Assembly: GCF_000179775.1 (NCBI RefSeq)
Contig: NZ_AEEB01000013.1
Span: forward strand, 1 to 64,000
Source of the DNA: Ahrensia sp. R2A130
GTDB lineage: Bacteria > Pseudomonadota > Alphaproteobacteria > Rhizobiales > Rhizobiaceae
Length of the DNA: 64,000 bases
Direction: 5' to 3'
In this document: piece by piece, positions 61,603 through 64,000 of the stretch
Numbering within the stretch: position 1 is the stretch's first letter
Layout: the number at the start of each line of letters is the position of its first letter
Position numbers and translations under genes: made by a program
The notes under the pieces: model-generated
What the model saw: the letters and a program-made list of their open reading frames with translations, nothing else
Databases searched by the model: none
Told to the model about the DNA's origin: nothing

Positions 61603-63121
61603 GGTGATCTTCTTTTTGAGGCGACTGAGTTGTTTCGCTTGCAGAGGCTGCTTGAATCAGCGTCTCCGTCGAGAGGCTGACACCCTGAATTTCGTCGACG
61701 ACCTGACCGCGGCTGAACACGATGGCGCGGTGGCAAATGTTGGCGACTTCTTCAAAATCGGTAGACACGACAAGCACGCCCATACCGCGAGACAGTGCTT
61801 CAAACAGTAGGGTGTAGATCTCTGCTTTCGCGCCAACATCAACGCCCGCCGTCGGGTCTTCGGCAATCAGTAGTTTACGGTCGGTAGCCAGCCATCTGCC
61901 CACGACAACTTTTTGCTGGTTGCCGCCTGATAGGGCTTCGATTGCCAAGGTAGGATCGTTTGGTGACAGCCCAAGTTCCCGCCCCATCTTGATTGCAGAA
62001 CGATCTTCGGCACCCACAGACATGAAGGAAAGAGGCGAACGCCCCGTGGCTTCAGGATTGATGTAAGCGTTCTCGCGAATGCTCAGGGCAGGCGCGATGG
62101 ACTCGACAACCCTATCGCGGGCCACAAGCCCGATACCGGACTTCATAGCCGCTCTTGGCGACGAAAGATCGGGACACTTACCGTCCAGCGTCACTTGGCC
62201 TGTATGGGGGCGCTCGCCGAAAAGGCATCTGCCAACCTCTTCGTGTCCGGCGCCCCGTAAACCGACAAGCCCAACAACTTCACCCTGCTTGATATCGAAA
62301 TCGACAGGGCCCACATCGCCAGATTGCAAATAGGAGACCGAAAGCATCGTTTTGCCTTCATCGGCATTGGGTCGAGCAATTTCGCGTGTCTTACGCCCAA
62401 CAATCAGACTAACAAGTTCTTCGGGGGTGGTGTGCTCCACATCACGAACACCGACCAACATACCGTCACGCAGAACCGACACACGGTCTGCAATCTTGAA
62501 AATTTCATCCAGTCGATGGCTGACATAGATCATGCCGACACCCTTTTCGCGCAACGGGCGCAAGGCGGCAAAAAGCTTCTCGACCTCGTTTGCCGGAAGG
62601 CTTGCAGTGGGCTCGTCGAGAACAAGATAATCGCAATCTACGGCTAAGGCGCGGGCAATGGCGACGAGTGATTTTTCGGTGCGCGAAAGATCAGAAACGC
62701 GAGTGGTGGGGTCGAAGTCGCATGACACCCGAGCGAGTGCTTCTTCGGCGCGCCGGTTGACCTCTGCCCAGTTGATCAGTCCAAATTTACGGGGGAAGCC
62801 CTGCGCTAGAGCCATGTTTTCAGCAACGCTCATCCATTCGATGAGGCCCAGATCCTGGTGGATGAAAGCAACCGCCTGGCTGTGGCTAACGCTGCCTGGT
62901 TTGTGTGTGTAGGCGACGCCGTCAATTTTCACTTGGCCAGAATCTGGCGTGTGAATGCCACCGAGTACTTTGATGAGGGTGGATTTCCCCGCGCCATTCT
63001 CGCCAAGCAAGGCAACAATCTCACCGCGCGCCACATGCATGGAAACACCACCCAGAGCCTGAGTGCCGCCAAAGGTCTTGACGATATTGTCGAAGAACAA
63101 TCCTGTTTGACCCGGATTCAT
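61589..63121 (-). CDS. Sugar-type ABC transporter ATP-binding protein, two-domain (RbsA-like), first system
   Basis: This 510-residue protein has tandem ATPase domains. N domain: Walker A GENGAGKSTL, Walker B LVLDEPTASL and H-loop VSHRLDE are intact, but the signature is LSRTEKSLVAIARAL. C domain: the signature LSGGNQQKV is intact, Walker A is the degenerate GLRGAGHEE usual for RbsA C domains, and Walker B reads LLIAEDPTAGVD, with Glu-Asp where Asp-Glu is expected. The ATG at 63121 has GGGAGGGG upstream; the frame opens 13 codons earlier. It is the first gene of the operon, behind two LacI-type operators. Confidence 0.9.
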   Translation of the reverse strand: MNPGQTGLFFDNIVKTFGGTQALGGVSMHVARGEIVALLGENGAGKSTLIKVLGGIHTPDSGQVKIDGVAYTHKPGSVSHSQAVAFIHQDLGLIEWMSVAENMALAQGFPRKFGLINWAEVNRRAEEALARVSCDFDPTTRVSDLSRTEKSLVAIARALAVDCDYLVLDEPTASLPANEVEKLFAALRPLREKGVGMIYVSHRLDEIFKIADRVSVLRDGMLVGVRDVEHTTPEELVSLIVGRKTREIARPNADEGKTMLSVSYLQSGDVGPVDFDIKQGEVVGLVGLRGAGHEEVGRCLFGERPHTGQVTLDGKCPDLSSPRAAMKSGIGLVARDRVVESIAPALSIRENAYINPEATGRSPLSFMSVGAEDRSAIKMGRELGLSPNDPTLAIEALSGGNQQKVVVGRWLATDRKLLIAEDPTAGVDVGAKAEIYTLLFEALSRGMGVLVVSTDFEEVANICHRAIVFSRGQVVDEIQGVSLSTETLIQAASASETTQSPQKEDHHAIH

Positions 63122-63159
63122 TCTTGCCCCTCCCAAAGCAAACCGGTTGCGCAGATGCA

Positions 63160-63173
63160 CGTTACCGGTAACG
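63160..63173. promoter_or_regulatory. LacI/GntR-type operator 1
   Basis: CGTTACCGGTAACG is a perfect 14-bp palindrome in the divergent region, 38 bp upstream of the ABC operon start. It matches the core of the E. coli GntR (LacI family) operator. A weaker half-similar CAAACCGGTTGC lies at 63139-63150. Confidence 0.85.
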
Positions 63174-63210
63174 CAATAGGTTCTTTGTTTTGCATAGAGT
63201 CAAGAGAAAT

Positions 63211-63222
63211 GTTACCGGTAAC
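63211..63222. promoter_or_regulatory. LacI/GntR-type operator 2
   Basis: GTTACCGGTAAC is the same perfect 12-bp core. It is centred 50 bp from operator 1 and 23 bp before the LacI-family regulator ATG. The pair would let the regulator control both the transporter operon and itself. Confidence 0.85.
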
Positions 63223-63245
63223 GTATCAACCGCAAGGGCAAGCGT

Positions 63246-64000
63246 ATGACTGCAAAGCACGATAAACGTTCAAACGTGAACCTTGCGGAGGTCGCCGAAG
63301 CGGCTGGCGTTTCTAAAATGACGGCCTCACGTGTTATGAGAAATGTGTCAGGCTTTTCGGAAGACACCCGTGAGAAAGTTCTGCGCGAGGCCTCGCGATT
63401 GGGCTACGTGCCGAACCGTATTGCCGCAGCTTTTGGTTCGGAACAAACGTCGAGCATTATCGGTGTGAGCGTCCCATACCTCTCAAGCAATCTCTTTGGC
63501 GCGGTGCTGGACAGCACCAATGACGCTCTGGCGAAACTTGGGTATCAAACGATGATCGGCGCCCATGAGAATTCTGCGCAGACGGAAGAAGTCTGGATTC
63601 GAAACATTCTGTCATGGCGTCCGGCCGGTCTCATATTGAGCGGGCATACACACACCAAAAATACGCGAGAGTTGTTGAAGGCGCATGGTGTTCCCGTCGC
63701 TGAAATCTGGAACCTGAACACCAGTCCAATAGATATGTCCGTGGGCTTCAACCACTTCGATAGTGGTCAGGAGATGGGCCTCTATATTCTTAGTAAGGGT
63801 TATAGGCGGATCGGCTATGTCGGTGCGGAAGCTGCGGCTCCTGGCCTGGGTACATTGCGCCGCAAGGGATTCCTCTCGGCCCTTGCTGGCGCTGGCATTC
63901 AATGTGCGAGCGAGGAAATTCTCAATGATCGGGCGGGTTTCTACGCTGGTTTCTATGGCACGGAGAATATCCTTGCCCGCGATCAGAACCTCGACGCGAT
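63246..64000 (+). CDS. LacI-family transcriptional regulator (runs off the window)
   Basis: The first 251 codons of a LacI-type repressor are present. The N-terminal HTH reads VNLAEVAEAAGVSKMTASRV, followed by the hinge helix segment EASRLGYVPNRIAAAFGSE, then a periplasmic-binding-protein-like sensor domain (SSIIGVSVPYLSSNLFGAVL; GLILSGHTHT; YRRIGYVG). The C-terminal portion lies beyond base 64000. It is divergent from the sugar ABC operon and overlooks two matching operators, so it most likely represses that operon until its sugar ligand appears. Confidence 0.93.
   Translation, partial: MTAKHDKRSNVNLAEVAEAAGVSKMTASRVMRNVSGFSEDTREKVLREASRLGYVPNRIAAAFGSEQTSSIIGVSVPYLSSNLFGAVLDSTNDALAKLGYQTMIGAHENSAQTEEVWIRNILSWRPAGLILSGHTHTKNTRELLKAHGVPVAEIWNLNTSPIDMSVGFNHFDSGQEMGLYILSKGYRRIGYVGAEAAAPGLGTLRRKGFLSALAGAGIQCASEEILNDRAGFYAGFYGTENILARDQNLDA

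Overview
The window reads as a moderately GC-rich alphaproteobacterial chromosome segment, most likely from the order Hyphomicrobiales (Rhizobiales). The evidence is a complete ccoNOQP-ccoGHIS (fixNOQP-fixGHIS) locus behind a FixK/FNR box, a GTTC-N7-GTTC type LexA box, an Lrp-type PutR divergent from putA, a rhizobial-type glycerol ABC transporter (glpSTPQUV order), and a phnDCEE (phoCDET-like) operon with a candidate Pho box. I see no tRNA, rRNA, CRISPR array or prophage. Mobile DNA is limited to an inactivated IS110/IS1111-type transposase and a short DNA-methyltransferase remnant.

Layout, left to right. 1-687: 5' part of formate-tetrahydrofolate ligase. 1023-5583: flavin reductase-like protein, PutR and the bifunctional proline dehydrogenase PutA. 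5599-6972: UDP-glucose dehydrogenase. 6973-8064: 1.1 kb AT-rich spacer. 8065-21132: one 4355-residue repeat protein with beta-helix, RTX, VCBS/cadherin-like, delta-60 and PPC-like regions and a type I secretion-like C terminus, closed by a strong terminator. 21275-25762: sugar kinase, a CIO-type cytochrome bd oxidase with its 43-residue third subunit, and an SDR oxidoreductase. 25821-31896 (minus): glycerol ABC transporter. 32177-35298: TAXI-TRAP transporter. 35295-39876: SOS-type Y-family polymerase, MYG1-like protein, GST-like protein and a DUF3179 exported protein. 40184-44647: phosphonate/phosphate-type ABC transporter plus a HAD hydrolase. 44648-46376: decayed IS and a small exported protein. 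46385-55161 (minus): cbb3 oxidase structural and assembly genes ending in a DUF2189 membrane protein. 55337-55792: divergent hemerythrin-like protein. 56342-63121 (minus): two successive sugar-type ABC transporters, divergent from a LacI-family regulator (63246 to the window end) across paired GTTACCGGTAAC operators.

The segment is dominated by nutrient uptake (proline, probably glycerol, phosphonate/phosphate ester, sugars or polyols, a TRAP substrate) and by microaerobic respiration (cytochrome bd and cbb3). Several control sites can be read directly: Pho box, LexA box, FixK box, LacI-type operators, intrinsic terminators, and hairpins placed just after binding-protein genes inside operons.

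The least ordinary items are the giant composite secreted protein, with a seven-repeat propeller-like segment and a helix-rich insert inside a VCBS domain, and the two glycerol-transporter ATPases, whose defects are complementary so that only one composite ATP site should be fully canonical. I did not find a clearly new multi-gene system. All family names come from reading motifs; no database search was run.
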